A stretch of DNA of 64,000 bases, from positions 22,865,621 to 22,929,620 of the forward strand of contig NC_067125.1 in the NCBI RefSeq assembly GCF_021347895.1, written 5' to 3'. This DNA is from Acanthochromis polyacanthus (lineage: Eukaryota > Chordata > Actinopteri > Pomacentridae). Positions within the stretch are counted from its first letter, which is position 1. Each line of letters starts with the position of its first letter. The notes beneath the pieces are model-generated. The model was given only the letters and a program-made list of their open reading frames with translations, was not told where the DNA came from and did not search any database. Of this stretch, positions 43,118 to 54,603 are shown piece after piece. The position numbers and the translations under genes were made by a program.

Positions 43118-43291
43118 GTTTGTTTTGATCTACTGGCGCTTGGTGTCGTCTAGAGTGCTGTCGTCTTCACACCCGAATATCCTGCCCCACACACGAATAC
43201 TGCTGCGTGATTGGCCCGTGCCAACTTGGCTCTGTCCGAACAGTGAAATAATATACAAATATCACGAGAAATCAACTTGCTGGCAAGGTTA
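42761..43291 (-). mobile_element. Short MULE-like element carrying a helicase gene start
   Basis: The element starts TAACCTGGCAATAGCC and ends with CTTGCTGGCAAGGTTA, imperfect inverted ends. It is flanked by cagtcttct at 42752-42760 and 43292-43300. The symmetric register gives 9 bp, and shifted registers allow up to 11. On the minus strand it contains a ~174-bp leader with a CCAAT motif (43210-43214 region), a start codon at 43117 and the beginning of a RecQ-like helicase, then non-homologous sequence to the other end. It resembles a gene-capturing non-autonomous Mutator-like element. That class call is an inference from the duplication length and the ends. Confidence 0.75.
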
Positions 43292-43300
43292 CAGTCTTCT

Positions 43301-46300
43301 TAGAATTTCTGCAAATTAGAGAGTACATACCCCAGTGAAATTATTTCCAAGGTGGGTACCATATCCAGCTACATTCAGGACGTACCAAGGGTCAGAAGTC
43401 AGCAGTCAGATAAATAGTGACAGTACAAGCTAATGATGGAAAGATTTGCCATAGTAAACCAAGCAAATCAAAGATGTGATGATACATTTTGACGTACAAT
43501 ACAATACAAGTAGCCACTAAAATCAAAGTCAGACTAAACACTATTCAACTAATAGTTTAACACATCAGTTCTGGCTGCTTGTGAAAGATGGCTATGAAAC
43601 ATCTTCCAAAAACAAAGTTGCAGTGGTGCTGCAGATGATACCATCATATACTTGTTTGTGTGATGCATCTCCCTCAGTGATGGTATAAATGAAGACCAGA
43701 AATCAGTGGAATGACACCTGCATATTGTGGTCTCCATCTCCACGTGAACAGCAGACTTACATGTTCTATGAAAATGTCTGCAGGCTTTGTCCTTATACCT
43801 TAAATCTACACTTTAACAGATATAAGAGCATTTATATCTGTTCACTGTTTAAGTAAAATATTTGCAAATCTGCAGAGCACCTTATGACCTGTATTCTGAG
43901 AGGCTTTTACTTCATTTATAGCTTTATTTTTTTACTTCTGATATATCAAATCTTTGTTTGTGTAACCTACAGTATATAGACAAGCATCGTCATGTACATT
44001 CTCTCAGAGCAATGTTGTGTCCTATTCCTACCAAACACATTGAGCTAGAGTTTAAAGTGTACTTATCACTTTCTCCTCCATTTGTTGTTAGTTTTTTATT
44101 TAGATTCTGTATTTCTGAAAATATTGACAGTAGAATTAGATGCTACACTTGCTTAACTTCAAAATAAAAGGTCACAACAATTTCAGGCAATCTAATCTTA
44201 TCAAATGTTTGCACTTTTCAGTGGTACAGTCCGTATTATCTGTGTGTTTACTGTCCTTGAGCCTGAACTGTGGATGAACTTGGTCAAATCTGCTTTTATG
44301 ATGTGGCCCATTTTCATTAAAATGGCTCCCCCCACCTTCACTCGTAATTAAAAGGCTGTGGGAGACTGGTGGTACCACCTTATATACCAGACCAGACAGT
44401 ACCAGGCCTGGGGGTTACCACAATGTTTACACTCCCACACAGCTACCACACAGGCAGAGGTTCTTTTAAGAGGCTCATATGCATATTTTTGGTTGGAAAC
44501 TGTTCATTTGCAGGTGATATTTTATAGTTTTGTGGACATTTTTGTGCAAAAAATTTACTTCTTAGACATAAAATGTGTAGAAAATGTGCCTCACAACAAT
44601 TGATGATTTTGCTTCTAACAGTGTGACAAAGCATGTGTTGGTGACTTTCCTGTGCCCTTTTTGTCATTTTGCAATGAGACTGTTATCCTCATTCTTGTGC
44701 CCTGAAATTTAGACACAAGTCCAGCACAGTTGAATGCTCCCTATGACTGACTTTAAGATGTTCAAAAACTCTGTCTTGTGCATCATCTGTAGACTGGATT
44801 TCTGTGATACACATGGGGTTATTTGGCTGCTCAAGCTGTGACAAATGGAACACCAAGAAGTCTTTAAATGGCAGGGACAAGAACCGCCTGAAGTGCTCCC
44901 TTTCTCACATCTTTCCATCCTAATTAAATACTGTCACGAGGAGAAAGTGCATTTTCTATGCTCATGGTTGAACTTTGCATGCCTATTAAGCCAGAAGTGT
45001 TGAAAATAGCAGAAGTGTTTCTTGACAGCAATAACATCACTAATCCTTTAATGTTTGAAATGTTTTGAATTACTTTTTATTTTATCTAATTTTAATATCT
45101 CATACATTCTGCCGTGGATATTCGACTGGTCACGTGCATGCTGCATAAGAAACTATCTTGTTAGACCAGTGCAAAACTTTTGCAGAAAAGTAAAAACCAC
45201 TCATTCTGTTGACAGACTTTACAATCATGTGAATTTGTCGCCTGTGTAAAAACACCAGCTTTAAATGTCAGGTTTTGGTGTCAGAACTGTAGAATTGTAG
45301 AGTGAGGGACATGATTAAAAACTAGCAAGTTCACACCATCAGTGTCATGGCTCACACAAGACATTATGTGTGGAAGAATTTGACACTGGTGGTGAACCCA
45401 ACTGGACTACTTTATAGAGAACTGGTCCCCATTCTTAGAATCAATCAACGGTCACAGTGGGTGACATGACTCATGACTAATTTGTAAACAGACTAAATGC
45501 ATGTGTACTTGATCTCAAATGTTTCTGAGGCGTATGTACACTGTCTGATCTTACTCAGTATGTGTCACACAGGATTAACTGGATTCTAGCGGACATTGTT
45601 TGCAAAAACACTGATAAGGAACTGTCTGACTGTGCTTCATCAGAACATCTGACCACTGGAAGAGGATGTTAAATTGACCTCAGGTCAGATTGTGGCTCCT
45701 CCTCAAAGCATTAGCCACAATAACAACAGTGTGTATTAAGTAGAAGTAAATGAGTGTAGATGTTGTAAGTTATGATAAACAGCTGCATCTGAATGTGTGC
45801 TTATGTTAACACAGATCAAAGAGAAGCAGTTGGTGGAGGAAATGGAGCTTTTTCTGGGTCTCCTCTGTTTGGGTGTTGGATTGCGTCAAGAGCCCCCAGA
45901 CCCCAGAATGCCCCATTATGTGCTCACGCCATGGCCTTGTGTAGAGGGTCTGGCCTTTAGCGTGTGGGGCTTCCTGTCTCCGGGTGTGTGTGTTTAGGCA
46001 GGTCTGAGTAGATAATGGCTCTGGGAGGCTGAGCTGTGGTGCTGTAATGGAGACAGATAACCCAGCTTCACTGTAAACACCTGTCCATACAGTGTGATTC
46101 ATAGTATACACACATGTAGACACGCACACACACATAAAGGTGTTGTAGTCTGCCAGCATAATGTGTGTGAATGTTGTGTGTCTATTGTGTCTATCCTTTA
46201 TCCTTTATTGCGTGGCTTCAGTTTGTGTTCTGTGCTGTAGAGGTTTTGGCCTTTGGTTCAGACAGAATGATATAAACAGTTTAAATTATGCTTTTGCACC

Positions 46301-46535
46301 AATCAGGGCCTTCTAAATACTGGACACGCTGGTGGCTGACTGTGTAGTTACTAAACAAAATGGATGTATACTAAAGTAATTACTCAAAACTAGGGTATTG
46401 GTTAAAAAAATACTTAAGTAGCATATAGACAAACTTTTAGAGACATTTATGGAACTGTTTTCTTTAATACACTACAAATGGGTTCAGTTCCTGTCCTCTG
46501 TAACAAACTGTTTTCTTTACTGGATACACCAATTG
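43301..46535. other. Gene-free stretch
   Basis: No recognisable exon or element. The frame at 45797-45997 starts in an ordered block (IKEKQLVEEMELFLG) but has no matching splice donor and no known domain. Confidence 0.5.
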
Positions 46536-46745
46536 ACTTCTTTAACCCTCTGAACCACAAGCAGTTTCGTGTGCCAGTTTTACTCACTGTTGACTTATCT
46601 TTCCCTGCAGTATAGAATCCTGCACCTCTATAGAAACAGCACAACCATGTTTAGAAATCGAGATAACTCAGAAATGCCTTTCATGCAGTTTGACACAGAA
46701 TGCCATAAACCATTTCAAGAAATGAAAGTTTAGTTTCTTTGAATA
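46536..46745 (+). repeat. Dispersed repeat, family shared with 11.8 kb
   Basis: Order of shared phrases: ttaaccctctgaaccacaag, gcagtttc, then gaaacagcacaaccatg, aactcagaaatgcc and catgcagtttgacac. The minus-strand copy at 11752-11905 follows the same order with substitutions. Non-coding and of unknown class. Confidence 0.65.
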
Positions 46746-49541
46746 TTTATCTGTAAAAATGGTAAAATCCTGGAATCAACGTGTACAACATTTTTCCTAG
46801 CGCCTGCCATGCTAGAAAAATCTGTTTGCTGTACATACGACAGATATTTTGCTGTGTACATGCTGTATCTATTTCCATCCTCGTGTCCTATCTGCTCTGT
46901 GTCAACACTGCCTGCAGTCCAAGGAATGTGGTTACTACAAACCATTTTTTTTGGCAATTTTTTTGAGACACAATTTTAAGAAATATCAGTTCAGATGTTG
47001 TTTTTCTCACAAAACTGAAAGTTACACGATTGATTCAAGGATCCTCAGAAAGTGGAACATTTGACAGTTCTTACTCTTGCAGTTTCTTGCTTTAATGAAT
47101 GGTGTATTTTGGTGATTCTTTTTTTAAATGTAACATGTTGGAATATTTGTGAGGTTTGTGACATAGGCACATATACACAAAGGCATCTACATGTATTTTT
47201 GCAGAAGAATCATTTTTCAGCCAGTAAAACATTGTTTTATACATACATAGCCTAGTACGTCTAGAAATTAAGATGCCTGTGGCATCATGATTTATGCTCT
47301 TTGTCATGTTCAGTGCCACTCAAGGAAGTAGTGTGTTCTCTGTAGTGAGGCTGGAAGTAAGAGCATAGAGGTTTAGAAGCACCAAAACTACCTGCTTAGG
47401 TTTGGAAAAGGATCATTGTGTGGATTAAATTGCTCTCTGATGATGTGTTTATGCTCCATTTTGTACATTTCCAGAGTGAAGAGTCCACCTGAGATTTACA
47501 TGCACTTATTCACACAACTGCAAGAAGTCACCGACATTAATACATTGTGTTTATCAGTCATCAGAATGGAGAACAAGGTGCATACTGAGCCTTCTAGGAG
47601 GTGAAAAGTACCTATTGGCCTATATGTATGGAAATAACTTGCCCCGATAAAGTCCATTCCAATGGCCGAGTAACATCTGAATTAAGTGTTGCTTAATCTC
47701 ACTCATAGTTTTTTAATAGTTCTTTACCTAGCAATTTTTTTTTAGAAAAAGCTTACTTTCTTTGCTGATATAACAATTAATTGTTCCAAAGGGATTTATA
47801 CCATTGCATATTATGTCACGTCAAAATAAGTCGATCCTATTCTGTTCTATTCTATTCTGACATCACGCAGACACTTGAATGTTTTTGATTTCTGGATCTG
47901 GTGTTCATTTGGTTAAGCAAAGGGCCCATGTGGTTTGGTTGCGTGCACTACTGTGCTACTGAGACAGTCCTGCCTGGTTGCGTTCATATGTCTATGCACA
48001 TGGCTTTTTCTGTGTGTGTGTGTGTATGTGTGTGCATGTGCGTATGTGGACGCCAGGCTGTCTCCAGCGGAGGAGGCCCAGTGTGTCAGTGTGGAGGTGG
48101 AAGGGGAGAGCAGGGCTAGCCTCTATAAATCAGGGCAGATTACAGAGGCAGAGAGGCCTGCAACTCCCTACCACTACCCAGCCTCCTCTGCTTTATGTCA
48201 GCCGACACACACACCATGAGGACTCTATGGTGTAGTAGATACTATCCTAGCACTGGATCACTTGGTAGACACTTCTCCGAGGCCTTCATTGTAGTCAGTA
48301 GGCACTTTGAAACAGAAGATTACTGTGCCGTTAACACTTTCTCAGTAAAAATGTACTCAATTTCATGTTCACACATTTAACCAAGAAAGTAACATCTGTC
48401 TCAAAATAACAAGCACCTTTTGGGAGATTTTATAGAGATTTTCAGTAGCCAAAAAGGGAGAACTTTAGTGCTGAAAGGGGGATTTACCAGTTCCTCCACT
48501 GACAGTAGCCCACAGAGCAGACTGAAAGCAGCCACAAGACATGTTGTGTTTTCATTAGGGCCCGAAGCCACAGTCACAGCCATTTCCCTCTGTTCATGAC
48601 TTGGTTTCACTGGCTACATTATATTTATATGTCCTTACATCCATCTTTGATTGAAGGAAGCAAGTTATTGACAACGACTTGGGGGAAACCACTGAGGCAG
48701 GTCAAAACTACTACTATATTTTGTTGGATGCACTGAACATACCGTGTTAATGATTTTGAACTGTCACTGTATTTGTGGGTAAGCAACCATAAAATAAGCA
48801 ATTCTGTGGTTTTAGGACTTATGGGTTTTCACAGCCAATATGAGCTTACAGGGAGCTACACTGCAGACGCTAATGTGATCTAAAATAACATTCTTTATAA
48901 GGCTTGTTTGCTTGAATACTAATGAATGATTATAACAGGAGTGAGACCACTTGGATAAATAAGTTGTTGAAACTGTTTTGAACAAATGACTGGCTTAATG
49001 TTGCAGTTAGTCTTTCATTTACCCAAAAGTCACCGTTTACTTATATTTAATAGCCATTATTCATAATCACCATAGTTTGTGGCTATACACAGTAGTTATT
49101 CAGATTTTTTAACAATTTTTCTTCAAATGTATTCATTAACTATATATTCTATTATCACCCAGCTATCAAGCTGTGACAAAAATTTGAATGGACATACAAA
49201 AATGCCAGAAAATTAAAAAAAAAAAAAAAGCTCATGCACCCAATGGAAAGAAGCTAAAAGATGTTTAGATTGGTGGAGTGTGTTTAGTATTTGTAGCTGT
49301 GTACTTGTGATTGTGATGTACAGTAGTGAAAGGGTTGTGAGGTGAAGAAGCAAAGACAGAAAACCAAACCAAAGGCCAAGGGTGGGTGGTAGATATGGGC
49401 AGTATAGACAGAGAGAGAAACCATCCAAATGCTTGACCTTTTTAAACCAGTTCAGGCTCCGGCACCTGAAAGACCTTGAACAGGGACTGCAGAATATTAA
49501 ATATCCTCAGTATACACAAACAACCTTACCAGGAAGGGAGC
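46746..49541. other. Gene-free stretch
   Basis: TG-rich patch at about 48010-48045 and a TTCTA-type run near 47838-47860. No gene supported. Confidence 0.55.
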
Positions 49542-49587
49542 TTCACAATTCGAAAAAAAAGAAAACAAGAAGTTTTACCAAACTTGG

Positions 49588-49830
49588 ACCGCCCGGCGAC
49601 AAAGCTGACCCCTGTGACCTTGAAAATGAGGTCAAGGACACCGAATTTGAACTTGACCTGTGTCTTATTATGGTACACCTGTGTACCACATATGGTGAGG
49701 CTACATCAATATTTGATCGAGTTATCACGCAGAAACCAAATTGTTACAGACAAACAAGCAACCAACCAACCAACCAAGACCATGCAGCTCAAAACAATAC
49801 CTTCCGGAAAACGCAGTTTTGCCGGGCGGT
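49588..49830. mobile_element. Small element with perfect 10-bp GC-rich inverted ends
   Basis: ACCGCCCGGC at 49588-49597 is exactly inverted as GCCGGGCGGT at 49821-49830. Between them lie gacctgtgtcttattatgg, a 'tgaggtcaaggacacc' phrase and a (CCAA)n run near 49760-49780. I recall similar repeats with 'ccgggcggt' ends from several aquatic animals. It is flanked at 49854 by a truncated MITE, which may have been broken by this insertion. No target duplication is evident. Open frames across it are not convincing genes. Confidence 0.6.
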
Positions 49831-49853
49831 AAAAATTGTTAAATATGGTAAAT

Positions 49854-50093
49854 GATTGTTCTAGCTGGAAACGGCTGATTTTTAATGGAATATCTCCATA
49901 GGGGTACAGAGTAACATTTCCAGCAACCATCACTCCTGTGTTCTAATGCTACATGGTGTTAGCTAATGCTGTTGAAAGGCTCATTGATGATTAGAAAACC
50001 CTTGTGCATTTGTGTTAGCACATGGATAAAAATGTGAGTTTTCATGAAGAACATGAAATTGTCTGAGTGACCCCAAACTTTTGAACGTTAGTG
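49854..50093. mobile_element. Truncated copy of the 10.3-kb Tc1-type MITE
   Basis: Shares GGAATATCTCCATAGGGGTACAG and the following ~200 bp with 10415-11191, then ends ccaaacttttgaacgttagt(g) before a TA (50094-50095). The left ~110 bp, including the left terminal repeat, are missing. It lacks the inner insertion and so shows the empty site (atgaaattgtctgag). Confidence 0.85.
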
Positions 50094-50095
50094 TA

Positions 50096-53000
50096 TGTTT
50101 CTCAATATCCTCCATGACTGTAGACTTGGCTGCATCTAAAGAAAATATTTCATGCAACTTTGGTTACAAAACTGAGCAACTCTTTGACTTACTTCTTATG
50201 AGAGCAGCTTTTTGAATCTAAAATTGTCACTGCAGTTTGCATCACATTTTTGTATTGATTGCAGCATACACACATACAGTTTGTCTTGGAATTGTTGGCC
50301 CACAGCCATACAGAGAGTTTTTCATATTCCTTCTTAACTTTGATTCTGGAGCACTGGTTTGTGAATGGAATGTCTTTTACCAAAACAGACTTAACCTCTT
50401 CAGACCTGCCATCTACATATGTGGACATGTTTTTGTTTCTTGTTTTTTTTTTTTCCAAAAGAGTGTATTGTTAATATTACTAATAATACTAATAATACTG
50501 CTGCTATTACTGATACTACAACTACAAATAGTAATAACAATAACAATGTAAATCTTGTAAAATATAATGTAAATGTAATAAACATAATAATCAGGCATTT
50601 GATATCCAATTATTATATTTATTGTTTACTCCTGATCCTAAATAAGTAAAAAAAATAAAATGCAAGCTCAGGTCTTAGGAGGTTATGTGAAGATCCTTTT
50701 ATTCTCGATCGTGTATCGTAGTTTACAAATTAAACTTTGCTGAGTTGTCATGGACTCGACTCAGCTGTCCGCATGTGTTTGTCCTACATGTCTCCGTGTT
50801 ATCACGTGATTTCAAAGCAAATATTTTCTGAGGATGACTGTTGGATGTTTTTGAAAGATCAGAAAAAAGCTGGAGGATGGAATTTGAGTTAGGATTGTCT
50901 TGTCTCATTACAGACCCTACAATAAAGCAGTGACTATCTTTTACATATTCTTCTTTTGTCATAACAGCAGTATTTGTATGCACCCTACTTGTCCTATTTC
51001 TGTAGCATCCTAAGACCATATACACATTTATAAGTAGTACATAAACTGCACCATGCTACAGAGCTATTGCCAGAACTTCATTAAGTCCTCATGAGAATTT
51101 AAGTGTGTGCAGGTTCAGTAAATCAAGCGTCTCTTTCCCAGTCCCAGAGCCTCCATGAAAGCCTTGATGGAGCTTTTTACAAGCAGCTCATGCTAGCTCC
51201 TGACACACAGAATAAGCAGTTTATTCATCATGGACATCTTTATTCTGCTATAATAATTTATCTTTGTGGCCACTTCGTGGTCATAACTGTATTTGAAGTT
51301 TTTCTAAATCAAGTCTCTCTCAAGATCTTGGCTTTTGATCCTCGGATAGGGCTTTTAATGTGTCCATTCTTCATCCCTGACACCGAGAGTGATTATTTGT
51401 TATGTTTTCAGTAGCCCTATCGTTTGGGCAGCTCAGATCACCCGTCTATATAATCCCCCTCCAAAACCTTCAATGTAAAATAATGGTTTTCATGTTTTTC
51501 TTTCCTATTTTTGGGCAAGGAAAGCCAGCAATATAGTGTTATGGCCATCCAGCACTTTCTCTCTGTTCTCTCTCACCGTAGTTTTGGAATTTAATTGTGT
51601 TTTGACAACTCTTTTCCATAGCTGCCCAATTATAGCCTCCAGTTGGGCTGGTAATGATAGTTGTTAATGGGGTTGAAAAATGGACGTGCATCTCTGACAG
51701 AAACCATAAGCAGATCCTTATGAAAGGAGCCAAGGAAAGCACAGGCAACACTGACCTCGCAGTGCTCCCGTCCTCTAAAGGCCTTTATATAGCATACATG
51801 TCTCCCACCATCTCCTTCCAAGGCCTTTATTGTCCTATTTAGCGTGTGTGTTCAGCCATTTTGTCAGTGTTAAAACATCAGAGCAGTCGGTAGCAGCGGC
51901 AGGGCTACTGTATGAGGCCATAGGATGACTCTGCGCGACCCCGTCACACACACACAGGCACACATTTTCTAAATGTCGTCAAATTTTCTCACGCTTTTTT
52001 CCTTCCCTTCCGCTCGGTACTCCTCCTCCACAACCTCCTTTTTTTTCTCTTGTTTCTCTTGTCGCAGGAAAGTATTGATACGGCCTCTTCCCAAAGTTAT
52101 TTTTAATCAAAAATAACACGGAATCACATTCCTTGGGAGATGTGGGCGTTGCCTGAAGTGTCTTGCTCTTTCTTACAGTTTTCTTTATGCTCGAGGTGAG
52201 GGGCCCGAATGAGAGAGATGAAAGCCACAGAAACTGAGCACGAGCACCGCATTGCATGAGGAGGAGGAGGGCAGCGGGTGTTTAGAGAATAACACAAGTG
52301 CCACCAGTGAGTGGGAGACGTGGGGAAGTCCAGCTTTGGTCTCAGTTAGTTGTAGCACATCCTTTATTTATCCCCCGGACTGTGCGACAACGCTGACCAG
52401 AGGAGACCCTAAACATGCAACACACTCAGTCAGAGTTCTCCCCTCTCTCACACAGACACAGGCCAGGCCATTCCCAAGTCTTATTTCTTCTGGACTTATG
52501 GGGAACACTTAAATTTAGCCCTGGCAGGGGAGTGCAGGCATAATAATCAAAGCTCTTGTCACCAGGCTCCCAGTGCTAGGTGGTCTGGCTGCTCTGGAGG
52601 GAAACTCTCACCCAGTGGAAGACATGTTTCCTTCTGGCACAACTGGCAAAGTTGGGACCTATAAGTACTTTTTCCCAAAATCGTCAGCAAAAAAAAAAAA
52701 TGGAATTGACACATCAGAAACACACCTATGAAAGCACAGAATAGGGTTTAACTACAGTAATGCAAGGATTGGGTGGGAATGGTTTTGACTGGGATGAAAT
52801 TTCTCTACTTCTACACAGATTTTCAGTCCAAAAAATTTGGGTGTAAATTGAGTATGTTGTTTTCTCTTTTCAACTAGGATGTGGCCTGCATGGCTTTGTT
52901 TTTTAAGCTGAGATCTGATAATCTAGTTCGTTTACTTAATGTGTGTCACTTTTGAGTTAGAATGCTGCCAACTTATTCGCTTCAGTAACAGTTTCTCCAA

Positions 53001-53740
53001 ATTGTAATGAATTTGAGTCTGTCTGAAGCTTTTTACTGTTGCTTTGAAGTCTCACCATTCACTGAATAAGGGTCAGTTCATGTTTTCTGCATGCATGTGC
53101 ACAAACCACCGCCAAATTTCAAAGCAGACATGTCATACTAGGATAGCTCCACATATGATCACTCTGCTACGTGGACCGTCACACTGCCTCGAATACTGAA
53201 GACAGAAAAACACACAGGGCTCTTTTGGACATTCTGAAGGACTGCTTGTGACTTATAGCTGGTTACACATTGGGCTGTAGCACCAGGACAGTGTAGTTAT
53301 TCCTGAGGTGTGCCATGTACAGTAAGTTGACATACACAGGATGTCTTGAGAAATTGAGGCTTCCAACTGTTTTGGGCTCCATCTATGGAAAACTATGTAC
53401 AAATCAAAGCTCCTCCAAAGTCCAACAGCAACTACTTCAATAACAGTTCTTTAAATGAAGAATTCTAAAGTTGTGGCGCATGTGAAATCAACACAATGCA
53501 GTGTTGACAGTGTGCATGAAGAACAAAATTCAGATGCACTTACCCTTTTAACCATGTACACAAATGGGGCAGCATGAATTGTCCTTAAGAGTAACAGCAC
53601 TATGGAACATAATGTATGGCTCCTATAGGCCTGACACCCCAGCAGTCTCCCAGCTAATTTCTCCCAGAAAATTGAAACTAAACACCATCTTCTGTCAACA
53701 CACTCCCAGAGGCCAGCAACCATTGGTTCCAAGACTGCAA
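50096..53740. other. Gene-free stretch
   Basis: Apart from an AT-rich simple tract (50461-50548) I recognise nothing. Blocks at 51540-51840 and 52090-52320 are ordered and free of low complexity, so they are candidate conserved non-coding DNA. The frame at 51103-51414 (103 codons) has no known domain. Confidence 0.5.
50461..50548. repeat. AT-rich trinucleotide-like low-complexity tract
   Basis: Runs of AAT, ACT and AAC triplets on the plus strand. Asn/Thr frames over it are artefacts. Confidence 0.8.
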
Positions 53741-53769
53741 TCTTCTTCTTTTCCTTTCGGCTTTTCCCT

Positions 53770-53943
53770 TCAGGGATCGCTACAGCGAATCAGTTGCCTC
53801 CATCTAACCCTGTCCTCTGCATCCTCCTCTCCCACACCAACTACCTTCATGTCCTCCCTAACCACATCCATAAACCTCCTCTTTGGTCTTCCTCTAGGCC
53901 TCCTGCCTGGCAGTGGGAAACTCAGCATCCTTCTACCAATATA
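53770..53943 (-). pseudogene. C-terminal piece of the same LINE protein
   Basis: The minus-strand translation GRRMLSFPLPGRRPRGRPKR, then MDVVREDMKVVGVGEEDAED and VRWRQLIRCSDP, ends in TGA at 53770. It is the normal C-terminus of the RTE-like protein. Compared with the remembered family layout, about 50 codons between AELKML and YIGRRML are absent. Confidence 0.9.
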
Positions 53944-54602
53944 CAGTGCCTTGTGAAAGTATTCGGCCCCCTTGAACTTTTCAACCTTTCGCCACATTTC
54001 AGGCTTCAAACATAAAGATATAAAATTTTAATTTTTTGTCAAGAATCAACAACAATTGGGACACTATCGTGAAGTGGAACGAAATTTATTGGATATTTTA
54101 AACTTTTTAACAAATAAAAACCTGAAAAGTGGGGCGTGCAATATTATTCGGCCCCTTTACTTTCAGTGCAGCAAACTCACTCCAGAAGTTCAGTGAGGAT
54201 CTCTGAATGATCCAATGTTGTCCTAAATGACCGATGATGATGAATAGAATCCACCTGTGTGTAATCAAGTCTCCGTATAAATGCACCTGCTCTGTGATAG
54301 TCTCAGGGTTCTGTTTAAAGTGCAGAGAGCATCATGAAGACCAAGGAACACACCAGGCAGGTCCGAGATACTGTTGTGGAGAAGTTAAAGCCAGATTTGG
54401 ATACAAAAAGATTCCCAAGCTTTAAACATCTCAAGGAGCACTGTGCAAGCAATCATATTGAAATGGAAGGAGTATCAGACCACTGCAAATCTACCAAGAC
54501 CCGGCCGTCCCTCTAAACTTCACCTCCAACAAGGAGAAGACTGATCAGAGATGCAACCAAGAGGCCCATGATCACTCTGAATGAACTGCAGAGATCTAGA
54601 TC
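53944..54602 (+). mobile_element. 5' half of a Tc1-like element, inserted in the LINE
   Basis: After a TA (53942-53943) the sequence reads cagtgccttgtgaaagtatt followed by cggcccccttgaac. The matching inner direct repeat is attattcggcccctt near 54144-54158, so a complete left IR/DR terminal repeat of about 210 bp is present. A transposase start follows at 54334. The element stops abruptly at about 54597-54604, at agatctagatct, and LINE sequence resumes. The right half and right terminal repeat are lost. It belongs to a different Tc1-like family from 23952-25578, judging by its ends. Confidence 0.9.
54334..54600 (+). pseudogene. Tc1-like transposase N-terminal fragment
   Basis: The frame starts MKTKEHTRQVRDTVVEKLKP. 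A frame change near 54380-54400 moves the homologous reading to FGYKKIPKL, the first helix-turn-helix, while the other frame reads on to HIEMEGVSDH. Only the paired-like DNA-binding region is present, and the DDE domain is missing. Non-functional. Confidence 0.88.
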
Positions 54603-54603
54603 T

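Noticed and set aside
42761..43291. A Helitron, because a helicase is present
   Set aside because: Helitron helicases are Pif1-like and these elements make no target duplication and have no inverted ends. Here there is a RecQ-type motif, inverted ends and a 9-bp duplication.
45797..45997. An exon beginning after acacag (IKEKQLVEEMELF)
   Set aside because: No donor site at a sensible place, no known domain and a stop after GVCV.
49382..49855. A 157-codon frame over the small inverted-repeat element
   Set aside because: It crosses from unrelated sequence into a MITE-like repeat and has no domain.
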